Shown here: one piece after another, positions 1 through 6,465 of the stretch
How positions within the stretch are numbered: position 1 is the first letter of the stretch
Layout of the letters: each line of letters opens with the position of its first letter
Program-made: the position numbers and the translations under genes
DNA from: Bifidobacterium amazonense
GTDB taxonomy: Bacteria > Actinomycetota > Actinomycetes > Actinomycetales > Bifidobacteriaceae
NCBI RefSeq assembly: GCF_018555435.2
Contig: NZ_JAFEJT020000007.1
Location: forward strand, 1-64,000
Direction of reading: 5' to 3'
Length of the DNA: 64,000 nucleotides
Notes under the pieces: model-generated
What the model was told of the DNA's origin: nothing
The model's database searches: none
The model's input: only the letters and a program-made list of their open reading frames with translations

Positions 1-137
1 TGTTCATCAGGCGCTTTTTGGTTGTTGTTTTTCTTGGTCGTTAAACATCCTACCCAGAAAGCGCTTTTCTCTTACTCCCTCAACGACTCAACAACGAACC
101 CACACCCACGAAAACAGCAATAGCGCCATAAAAAAAA
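1..137. other. Non-coding left edge of the window
   Basis: No convincing gene is seen here. An inverted match of about seven bases (gcgcttt near 11 and aaagcgc near 59) could close a loose hairpin, but it is too weak to call. The stretch is AT-richer than the rest of the window. Confidence 0.4.
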
Positions 138-168
138 CATCGGTGCGCAACCACCACGCGCACCGATG
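130..168 (-). terminator. Intrinsic terminator (minus strand)
   Basis: An 11-bp perfect stem (138-148 pairs with 158-168, loop of 9) is followed on the minus strand by an eight-T run (the A-run at 130-137). It is a textbook Rho-independent terminator for leftward transcription, yet no minus-strand gene ends beside it. The transcript may be a small RNA from about 170-330 or a lost gene. Confidence 0.7.
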
Positions 169-381
169 CCCACCCGCAATAAACCCCAGTGCCCAACCCT
201 CCAAATATTCACAGGTCTACCATCTGGAATCCCTGTACAAAAGGAAGCTCGGTAGTCGAGCCTTCGGCTTAAACGCGAACTAGCCGATGTTCACGATGAG
301 TGACAGGAAACTCGCCGGGAGAGGTCTTGGTTTATCTCGTCTCCGACACGCCGGCACTCGCCTGGCGAACGTTTTTTCGTC
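169..381. other. Intergenic stretch without recognisable gene
   Basis: I see no reading frame with a ribosome binding site. The stretch lies between the leftward terminator and the promoter of the gene at 443. A GC-rich imperfect hairpin near 349-367 is followed by a T-run (372-377) and may act as a weak rightward terminator. Confidence 0.35.
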
Positions 382-420
382 TACAATCCATCTTAGATGC
401 AAGAATAAAAGCATCTAAGA
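382..420 (+). promoter_or_regulatory. Promoter with inverted-repeat operator-like site
   Basis: A -10-like TACAAT lies at 382-387. It is followed by a perfect 10-bp inverted repeat with a 10-base AT-rich spacer (391-400 and 411-420). The repeat covers the expected transcription start and precedes the Shine-Dalgarno sequence of the gene at 443, as expected for a repressor operator or an RNA hairpin. No clear -35 is visible. Confidence 0.45.
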
Positions 421-442
421 ACCAAAGATTATGGAGGCGCAA

Positions 443-874
443 ATGGCTGAGATCATGACAATCAAGCTCGGTGGTCGTACGAACTTCGTAGAAGAAATTC
501 CTTACGGTGGTGGGGCCAAGCGCTCTCAGTACGGCTGGGAAGAGGGTATGACCGAAGACCAGTGCTGGGAAGCCGCTCAAGGATGGTGGCGTCTTGAGCC
601 CGGCCGCGCGATTCGTGCGAAGCTGGCACTCGTGCTCAACAATGATAGTGAAGTCGTCGCCATCGGTCGGATTGAAGGTGTCGTTAAAGGTGAAGATCGT
701 CTTTGGCTGCTCGGGAAGCAGGATGCTACCGGTTACGAGCAGTGGCTACACAAGCATGTGAATCGTAACCACAGCCAGAACCCGATTGCTTACTTCGATG
801 AAAAGAGGTTCGTCAAGCCGGAAGACGTCACCGCTGAAACAGCTGACATCATCATCGACGATGCTAAGAACTAG
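443..874 (+). CDS. Hypothetical protein, 143 aa
   Basis: This is a soluble, acidic protein of unknown function with no signal peptide or membrane segment. I chose the ATG at 443 because GGAGG at 433-437 is well placed for it; an in-frame ATG at 431 would overlap that ribosome binding site. The sequence is Trp- and Gly-rich in the first half (a YGWEEGM stretch, then WWRLEPGR) and has a KGEDRLWLLG segment in the middle, but I recognise no family. It is a single-gene unit between an inverted-repeat promoter and a long inverted repeat after the stop. Lower GC than the housekeeping genes and its place beside an attachment-like site suggest accessory DNA. Confidence 0.6.
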   Translation: MAEIMTIKLGGRTNFVEEIPYGGGAKRSQYGWEEGMTEDQCWEAAQGWWRLEPGRAIRAKLALVLNNDSEVVAIGRIEGVVKGEDRLWLLGKQDATGYEQWLHKHVNRNHSQNPIAYFDEKRFVKPEDVTAETADIIIDDAKN

Positions 875-921
875 CTCTTGATTTCAAGTTACTGCATGAG
901 CTGCTTCGCAAAGATAATCTA

Positions 922-974
922 AATAGATTGCCCTCCACAAAGTCGGCGTAGCCGGATGGGGAGGGCAATCTATT
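922..974. terminator. 15-bp perfect inverted repeat between convergent genes
   Basis: 922-936 is the exact reverse complement of 960-974, with a 23-base loop. It sits between the stops of the genes at 443-874 (+) and 993-1634 (-), so a bidirectional terminator is the simplest reading. Neither side has a strong T-run, so efficiency is uncertain. Confidence 0.5.
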
Positions 975-992
975 GCTGTACTGGGGTGTCGG

Positions 993-1634
993 TTAGTTCC
1001 CGTTGTTTGAGCTGTTTTGTACTAGTTTCGTAACCTGCTCTTCAACGTACTCCCGTTTCTGATCAGGCTGCATGTAATAGGCCGCCTTGGGGATTTGAGC
1101 AGCCGTAGCGTTCTCCAATGTCCAGAGGAACACGCAGGTGGGACCGTTCCATGATGGAGTGAAAGTGTTTCCATCGAGAGCTCCGTATATGCCGATCGTC
1201 CAATTGCCGTTCGAGTCATAAGCGAAGCAATCAACGATCTTCCAGAAGTCCTGCGGCATACTGGTGGCATCGACGGTTCCTTGATCGGCCATGAACTCAT
1301 GAAGCATGGTCCTGTAATCGTCCTTGTTCATACCTACCGGCAACCATACTTTCAGATTTGCGTCTGAAGAGCCGTCTGAATAGTCTTCGGAAGAAGTATC
1401 CGAGTAATCCTCAAATGAATCGTCAGAAGAAGATGAATCATCTGAAGAGGAATCGTCGGATGACTCATCATAGGAGGAACTGCTTTGGCTTGACGACTGG
1501 TCCTTCTGGTTGACGTGGACTATAGCCGCGAATGACGTTACAAGCGCGACTGCAATGAATATCGAGGCAACTAAGATGAGAATACGTAGTATTCTCGAGT
1601 GACTCTCGTCTCGTTCTGGACTGAACTGATCCAT
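993..1634 (-). CDS. Membrane-anchored protein with Ser/Asp-rich stalk, 213 aa
   Basis: The protein has a short charged N-terminus, one membrane segment at about residues 17-40, a low-complexity Ser/Asp/Glu stalk at about 46-91, and a C-terminal domain of about 120 residues. The layout suggests a type II anchored protein displaying its C-terminal domain outside the cell. I do not recognise that domain; it is rich in aromatic residues and has two Cys. It starts 27 bases after the zinc-ribbon gene (1662-2474) on the same strand, so the two are probably co-transcribed. SD repeats are known from surface adhesins such as staphylococcal Clf/Sdr, but here the stalk is short and there is no LPXTG sorting signal. 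The function is unknown. Confidence 0.6.
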   Translation of the reverse strand: MDQFSPERDESHSRILRILILVASIFIAVALVTSFAAIVHVNQKDQSSSQSSSSYDESSDDSSSDDSSSSDDSFEDYSDTSSEDYSDGSSDANLKVWLPVGMNKDDYRTMLHEFMADQGTVDATSMPQDFWKIVDCFAYDSNGNWTIGIYGALDGNTFTPSWNGPTCVFLWTLENATAAQIPKAAYYMQPDQKREYVEEQVTKLVQNSSNNGN

Positions 1635-1661
1635 CTTGACCTGTTTTCTCCCCTATGAATG

Positions 1662-2474
1662 TCAGCGACGACGCTGCATTTCTTCCTTAAGCTCTCGGAT
1701 CTCTTTTGTCTGGCGGTGCATTTCGAAGGCCTGAGAAGCTTGCGCCGCAGCGGAAGCGACCATCGCGTCAGTCTGCCTCCTTGCTTCCTGGACCTTCTCA
1801 TACTCATACTGCTCCAGACGAACACGATGCGCGTGCTCCTCCCATTGCTTCACCGCCGAGCTGAAATCAGCGGCTTGGCCGCAGAGCAGTAGTTGCAGCA
1901 TGTATGCGTTGGCCTCATCGGTGCGGCAAGACTGCGGGAACATGAGGACCGCCGGTCGCATTTCTTCCTGTACTTTCGCTATAGCCTGACGATCCGTGTC
2001 AATCGCCTCACGAACTTTCGGGAGGACATCTTCGATGTTGCTCTTATGATGACGGTAATTGATGATTCCTGGAATCAGGAGAAGAGCCCCTACCACGGCT
2101 ACAATCAATGCCATGATTGCGCTGACGGAACCGCCTTCGCCGATTATACTGCAGAGTAGAGACCAAACGGCGGCAATAATGGACAGCACCAAACAAACCA
2201 GTGACCATTCATAAACTGTCTTGTTGGTAGTGAATGCACCTTCACCGCCCTTGATGTCCTTTTTCAAAGCGGCGATGTTCGCGTACTGTTCATCAAGGGG
2301 CTGCATGATGGCAATGAGCTGACGAGGCGTCAGCTGGCCAAGTCCGAGCACTTCCTGTTTTTGTGGACTAGACGCTGGCTGACTTGGTTCCTCCGCGAAT
2401 TTCCTTCGAGTGCCGCATTTCGAGCAGAAATCCGCATCGTCGGCCAGTTGGACCCCGCATTTATGGCAGAACAT
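1662..2474 (-). CDS. Zinc-ribbon membrane protein with coiled-coil tail, 270 aa
   Basis: The N-terminus is a zinc-ribbon: CHKC then CSKC, with 13 residues between the pairs. A linker of about 60 residues leads to two hydrophobic segments (about residues 90-145), then a long charged helical region ending in a likely coiled coil. I start at the ATG at 2474 because GAGGAGG lies just upstream and the zinc-ribbon begins there. The open frame runs on to 2786, but that part encodes an ABC-ATPase N-terminus and is treated separately. Proteins of this design are common as uncharacterised zinc-ribbon membrane proteins. Its partner is probably the anchored protein at 993-1634. Confidence 0.65.
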   Translation of the reverse strand: MFCHKCGVQLADDADFCSKCGTRRKFAEEPSQPASSPQKQEVLGLGQLTPRQLIAIMQPLDEQYANIAALKKDIKGGEGAFTTNKTVYEWSLVCLVLSIIAAVWSLLCSIIGEGGSVSAIMALIVAVVGALLLIPGIINYRHHKSNIEDVLPKVREAIDTDRQAIAKVQEEMRPAVLMFPQSCRTDEANAYMLQLLLCGQAADFSSAVKQWEEHAHRVRLEQYEYEKVQEARRQTDAMVASAAAQASQAFEMHRQTKEIRELKEEMQRRR

Positions 2475-2786
2475 TTCTTCCTCCTCGTAATGACAGGGAT
2501 GTCTCGGATCGGCCATGACGTTCAACTCCTTCGTCGCTCCGTCCCTCAAACAACCGTCCAATACATTATAGCCAATCCAGCCGCCGATGATAGCCCGGCC
2601 CGAATCGGGCCTGTCCAAACCGGACAACACGTACAACAAAGAGGTCTTGCCCGCTCCTGAAGGCCCGACGATCGCCGTCAACCCGGCACCGGGAATATCC
2701 AACGAGACATCGTTGATGATCACACTCGGACCGGAACCATCAGCGGAAGCCACATGCTTGACCAGCCTACGCGCCTGAACCGGCAT
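2475..2786 (-). pseudogene. Truncated ABC transporter ATPase, N-terminal fragment
   Basis: About 70 codons encode the start of a LolD/MacB-type ATPase: a GPSGAGKTS Walker A and then [13 protein letters not shown], as in that family. The signature motif, Walker B and everything later are missing. The frame continues without a stop into the zinc-ribbon gene, so a naive call gives a 374-residue chimera. There is no ribosome binding site at 2786. I read it as the stump of an ABC gene left by a deletion or insertion whose right part was replaced by the zinc-ribbon unit. Confidence 0.7.
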
Positions 2787-3167
2787 CGACTTAACCGGTT
2801 GCAGACCGTCATCTCGTTGCCAATGGCTTGTCGCAATGGGGAGTATTCGGATTTTGGATTGCCACGCCAGCCCCTTTCCGTAAAGGTTGATTACGCCGTT
2901 TCCGACGTATGACTTATACCTTCATGGAAAGGAGCACTAAAGTCGAGAGATAAACGAGATCTGTCATCTTAGGGTGACATATCTCGCTGATGATGCTCCC
3001 AGATAAAAGAGAGCCCCCAGTGCATCACGGCTCAGTCGAAGACCGTCCGGAGAGGCCCATTGGGGGATTTCATGGAATATGATAATGATTCATGAGCCGA
3101 CAGTCAACCCCAGTATCCGCTTTCCTCTCGCAGACCCCCTCGCAAGGGAAGTCCGCAGGAGAGGGCG
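2787..3167. other. Intergenic region with decayed sequence and two hairpins
   Basis: No gene is seen. It contains an orphan Shine-Dalgarno-like AAAGGAG near 2928 with no reading frame behind it, an imperfect 12-bp hairpin (2955-2966 with 2975-2986, one mismatch) and a looser one (about 3014-3020 with 3060-3066) ending in ATTT. The mixture looks like remains of rearranged DNA; the second hairpin may be a terminator. Confidence 0.4.
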
Positions 3168-3899
3168 TTGCGCGCGTGCATCACCGACGAACGGCTCACA
3201 TCCTACGATTCCGAAGCGCGGCGACGCTCATGCCCGGCGCCGCGACTGTACCTGTGGGATCACGACATGGCCAGCGCCTGCATGGGCGACATCGCCATCC
3301 TCGAAGTCGTTCTACGCAACCACATGGACCGGCAGTTGTCACTCATCGCCTTGGAACAGTCCGGCACCGAGGACTGGTATATGGCGGGTCTCCGTTTCGA
3401 CGACCGCACCCAACGCCAGATCCGCGAGGCATGGGGCCATCTCACCGTCCAGCAGAGGAAACGGCACACGCACGGCCATCTCGTCGCGGCGTTGACGTTC
3501 GGGTTCTGGCGCAACCTGCTGGAGAACGGCGGAGCTATCCACGCGCACTGGCCGGACGAGGGCAGCGCCGACTACGAGAACGACCTTTGGCGCAAAGGCA
3601 TCGTCAAAGCCTTCCCCGGCGGGCGTCGGCACGCATCGGACGCGAACGCCAAGTGGACGAGACGCTTTGCGCTGGATATCGTCAAGACCGTGCATGCTCT
3701 GCGTAACCGTGTCGCCCATCACGAGCCTCTCGTCAACGGTATCCCGCTGCCCGGCGAGAACCGGCGCATCACGTTGGCGGACGCGATGCAGACGTGCTTC
3801 GATCTGGCGATGATCCTGGACCGGGACTTGTATGCGTGGCTGATGGACAACAGCAAGATGAAACTCGTGCTCGGACACGAGCCGCAACCCAATGAGTAG
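3168..3899 (+). CDS. Abi-like protein with HEPN-type RX4H motif, 243 aa
   Basis: The sequence resembles Abi_2-type abortive-infection proteins: a LYLWDHDMA / DIAILEVVLRN stretch near residues 27-51, and RNRVAHHEP near 179-187, which gives R179-N-x3-H184 as in HEPN ribonucleases. Such proteins are proposed to cut RNA during phage infection. That is family knowledge, and activity here is inferred. The only plausible start is TTG at 3168 preceded by AGGAGAGGG; there is a stop at 3093-3095 and no ATG or GTG between. It has higher GC than the genes at 443-2474. No antitoxin-like partner is adjacent. It is the last gene before the attachment-like region. Confidence 0.6.
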   Translation: MRACITDERLTSYDSEARRRSCPAPRLYLWDHDMASACMGDIAILEVVLRNHMDRQLSLIALEQSGTEDWYMAGLRFDDRTQRQIREAWGHLTVQQRKRHTHGHLVAALTFGFWRNLLENGGAIHAHWPDEGSADYENDLWRKGIVKAFPGGRRHASDANAKWTRRFALDIVKTVHALRNRVAHHEPLVNGIPLPGENRRITLADAMQTCFDLAMILDRDLYAWLMDNSKMKLVLGHEPQPNE

Positions 3900-4180
3900 G
3901 CGACCGCTGCTGTTCTCTTCAATCACCTGTTCGGAGAAGGACGGCACGGTACGGAGAAAGAGCGGTAACAAATTGTTTTGACCGTGTGTCGACACGCCGC
4001 GCTATTCCACCGTTCCGATGCTCAAAGCCAGTAACAAACCAGTAACAATGACCGTCACGATTCGCCAATCTGGGTGGTCTGAACAAAGAAACTCGAAACT
4101 TGAAAATGGCTTGATTCCAACGGTTCCGAGGTGAGCCAAGACCGCTGGTGTGAGCCAAGAACCCTCGAATCCTAACAGGA
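3900..4180. other. Gene-free stretch with GTAACAA repeats
   Basis: GTAACAA occurs at 3965-3971, 4031-4037 and 4042-4048 here and again at 4283-4289 to the right. The copies at 4042 and 4283 extend to a 13-base identical repeat (GTAACAATGACCG). Short direct repeats around a tRNA end are what integrase arm-binding sites look like. No gene is seen. Confidence 0.45.
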
Positions 4181-4210
4181 TGTCGCAGGTTCGAATCCTG
4201 TCGCCCCGAC
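4181..4210 (+). other. tRNA 3'-end fragment, probable attachment site core
   Basis: 4185-4201 forms a T-arm (GCAGG, TTCGAAT loop, CCTGT), followed by an acceptor 3' strand (4202-4208) and an A discriminator. No matching 5' acceptor strand or D-arm lies upstream, so this is only the 3' part of a tRNA. Such pieces are left where integrases recombine into tRNA genes. It marks the boundary between accessory DNA and the core genome. No integrase gene is in view. Confidence 0.65.
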
Positions 4211-4213
4211 CCG

Positions 4214-4246
4214 AAAGCCCTACTCCCGCTTGGGAAGTAGGGCTTT
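4214..4246 (+). terminator. Terminator after the tRNA fragment
   Basis: A stem of about 14 bp with one bulged A (AAAGCCCTACTCCC against GGGAAGTAGGGCTTT, loop GCTT) follows directly. This is the usual position of a tRNA terminator, so the fragment kept its native downstream sequence. Confidence 0.7.
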
Positions 4247-4354
4247 GTCATACCCGGTTGTGCAGGCTGGTGATAACACTGGGTAACAATGACCGCAGAC
4301 CGTCGACACGATCGGCGACGATACTGTGATCGGTGCGGGCGGCGTCGCCGCGAG

Positions 4355-4360
4355 TAATAT
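4355..4360 (+). promoter_or_regulatory. -10 box of a leaderless gene
   Basis: TAATAT ends seven bases before the ATG at 4368. No convincing -35 is visible. Confidence 0.5.
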
Positions 4361-4367
4361 GATCGGC

Positions 4368-4853
4368 ATGACAAGCAATAGTCAACCCGCCATGTTCGAT
4401 CGCATCCGCGCATTCGCCGCGGAGCACGCGGACGAGGCGACGATCATCGAGCATGAGACGGCGATCGTCGATCTGCAATCCGGCGCGACGGTGTTCGATC
4501 TCGACAAGGCCGCGGCGACATACATCGTCGAAGCCAAGGAAGGCGTGTTCGCCGTGGTCGCATCCGCCACAAGCCATTTGAAATGGCGGCAGCTGGGGCG
4601 TGCGCTGGAATTGCGGCAGCTGCATCTCGCCTCGCCGGAACTGGTCAGGGAACGCACCGGATACGACGTCGGCGAGGTCGGACCGCTGTTCCTGGGCGGC
4701 ATACGCATGTTCCTCGACCGCCGCCTGCTGGACCACGACCGCGTATACTGCGGCACCGGCGACGCGCACCACACGCTGTCCATCGCGCCGCGGCTCATCG
4801 TCGACAGCAACGACATCGCCGGCATGTTCGACGGTGCCGAATTCGTGCGATAA
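4368..4853 (+). CDS. YbaK/EbsC-family aminoacyl-tRNA deacylase
   Basis: This 161-residue protein matches the YbaK/ProX/EbsC editing family, which hydrolyses misacylated tRNA such as Cys-tRNA(Pro). Typical features are the central KAAATYIVEA strand, FAVVASATSHLKW, and GEVGPLFLGG near the C-terminus. I place the start at 4368, where a TAATAT -10 (4355-4360) ends seven bases before the ATG and no Shine-Dalgarno sequence exists, consistent with a leaderless mRNA. An in-frame ATG at 4359 and a GTG at 4326 are less likely. It is the first core gene to the right of the attachment-like site. Confidence 0.75.
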   Translation: MTSNSQPAMFDRIRAFAAEHADEATIIEHETAIVDLQSGATVFDLDKAAATYIVEAKEGVFAVVASATSHLKWRQLGRALELRQLHLASPELVRERTGYDVGEVGPLFLGGIRMFLDRRLLDHDRVYCGTGDAHHTLSIAPRLIVDSNDIAGMFDGAEFVR

Positions 4854-4924
4854 GCGACTCCGATACGGCTTCGACGCGGCATAATGGAGACGATGCGTCG
4901 ATCATGCTCATCAAGGAGGAAATC

Positions 4925-5476
4925 ATGGCCATCGAGAACGCCAAAGTGCTGATCATCGTGAACAACTGGGGCATCGAGGAGGCGGAGCTGACCCGCCCAC
5001 TGCGCGACCTGAAGGCCGCCGATGCTGAGGTCACGCTCGCCGCCACCGAGCTTGAGCCGTGCGAAACCGTGCAGCACGACCGCTATGAGGGGGAGACGCT
5101 GACGCCTGACGTGAAACTCTCCGACGTGCAGGCGGCCGACTACGATCTGCTCGTCGTGCCGGGAGGAACCTGCAACGTCGACCGCATCCGCGTGAACGAG
5201 GACGCGATCACGCTCGCGCAGGAGTTCGCGCACGAAGGCAAGCCGATCGCCGCGATCTGCCACGGCGCGTGGCTGCTCGTCAACGCCGGTCTGATCGCCG
5301 GCAAGACCGCATCGCCGTGCCGTTACATCGCCGCCGACATCGAAAACGCCGGCGGACACTATGTCGATAAGCCGCTGACCGTGGACGACGCGAACGGCTG
5401 GAAGCTCATCACCTCGCGCAAGCCCGACGACCTCGACTACTTCGTCGGCGCGATCAAGGAGGCGCTCGCTGACTGA
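4925..5476 (+). CDS. DJ-1/PfpI family protein, 183 aa
   Basis: It belongs to the DJ-1/PfpI glutamine-amidotransferase-like superfamily: KVLIIVNNWGIEEAE at the N-terminus, the LLVVPGG strand, and the nucleophile elbow AICHGAW with the catalytic Cys followed by His. Family members act as proteases, deglycases or chaperones; the substrate cannot be read here. The start at 4925 is fixed by a strong AAGGAGGA at 4913-4920. The length matches PfpI-like single-domain proteins. It is 71 bases downstream of the YbaK-like gene on the same strand and may be co-transcribed. It ends three bases before the end of the convergent PP2C-like gene. Confidence 0.85.
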   Translation: MAIENAKVLIIVNNWGIEEAELTRPLRDLKAADAEVTLAATELEPCETVQHDRYEGETLTPDVKLSDVQAADYDLLVVPGGTCNVDRIRVNEDAITLAQEFAHEGKPIAAICHGAWLLVNAGLIAGKTASPCRYIAADIENAGGHYVDKPLTVDDANGWKLITSRKPDDLDYFVGAIKEALAD

Positions 5477-5479
5477 CGG

Positions 5480-6343
5480 TCAGACAACGAACCGTAGGTA
5501 GGTGCGGTCGTCGAAGGACTCCTGGCCGGGCGTGAAACCCTTGGTGGTGCGGTATTCGCGAATGAGCCGCGGATCGTCGCGGCGAAGATGGTCCAATTCG
5601 CGTTCCGATTCGGCGAGCGTCGGTCGCAGCAGGGGATAGCCGTCCGATGCGAGCACCACATCGTCGCCGGGACTGACGGAAACCGTACGGATCGGATACG
5701 TCGGATCGGTGAACCCGTCGAAGACGAAATACCCGTATTCGCCACGCCGGTTCGCGAACCGCGACTGCAATCGCAGGAACGGCAGGATCATCGCACGGGC
5801 GGGATCGTCGCCGGTGCCGACGGCACGGTGGTCGGTACCGACGGCACCGCCGTAATCGGCTCCATCACTCGGTCCGCATTCCAACGCCAACGCCTGAGCG
5901 GCGAACGACCGCAACTCGCCGAACAGCACGTCCACGCACTTGACCGTCGGCGTGGCCACGCCGTTGACCATGATCTGACAGTCGCCGAACAGCCACGCCT
6001 CACGCCGATACGCACTGTAGACCACCGCATTCGCCTGCAAACGCTCCCACGGTTCGCGTTCGAACAACGCCGCATCGTCGCCGATCGCGGCGTACTGCGC
6101 GCGCAGCCGACCGTCCAGCATCGTCTGCACCTGACGCATCGTCGCGTCCGCAGGCAGATCGGCGATCGCCTCCAACAGCAGGTTCTTCGCCACGACTCCG
6201 CCGCTCGGACGCCACAGCCGACGCACGCTCTTGCTCGTCACACCGTCCACCACCGCGGCGAAACCGTCCGTCAGCACCAGCCCGTCCTCATTCAACGACT
6301 GATCGGCCCTCTTGCCACGGCAGCACCGTTCGATAACACGCAT
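5480..6343 (-). CDS. PP2C-like protein phosphatase domain protein, 287 aa
   Basis: Motifs spaced as in PP2C-type phosphatases are visible: NEDG...VVDGVTS near the N-terminus, a FGD in the middle, DDVVLASDGYP and a C-terminal DDRTYLRF. The Asp residues are the metal ligands of the family. It lacks membrane segments and extra domains, so it is probably a soluble Ser/Thr phosphatase-like enzyme of unknown target. The frame is open to 6463, but homology begins at the ATG at 6343 (MRVIERCC). A GGAGG lies too close (one base) and a TATGGT lies six bases upstream, so a leaderless start is possible. It is divergent from aroA. Confidence 0.65.
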   Translation of the reverse strand: MRVIERCCRGKRADQSLNEDGLVLTDGFAAVVDGVTSKSVRRLWRPSGGVVAKNLLLEAIADLPADATMRQVQTMLDGRLRAQYAAIGDDAALFEREPWERLQANAVVYSAYRREAWLFGDCQIMVNGVATPTVKCVDVLFGELRSFAAQALALECGPSDGADYGGAVGTDHRAVGTGDDPARAMILPFLRLQSRFANRRGEYGYFVFDGFTDPTYPIRTVSVSPGDDVVLASDGYPLLRPTLAESERELDHLRRDDPRLIREYRTTKGFTPGQESFDDRTYLRFVV

Positions 6344-6465
6344 GCCTCCACCATAGTGCGCATGCCGACGCAATACGGGCATCCGAACCTCAACGAACGG
6401 ACACGAAACCCGCGAATGCGGACGCAGGGCGCCGCGGCGACCACGAAACCGATACGATAGCATCC

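Noticed and set aside
2928-2957. Tiny reading frame after an AAAGGAG motif
   Set aside because: It has only about nine codons and no conserved context; it more likely belongs to decayed sequence.
3919-4413. Minus-strand ORF with a GRQDSNLRHPVRIRGF-like stretch
   Set aside because: This is the translated tRNA 3' end and terminator, a common false protein; there is no ribosome binding site.
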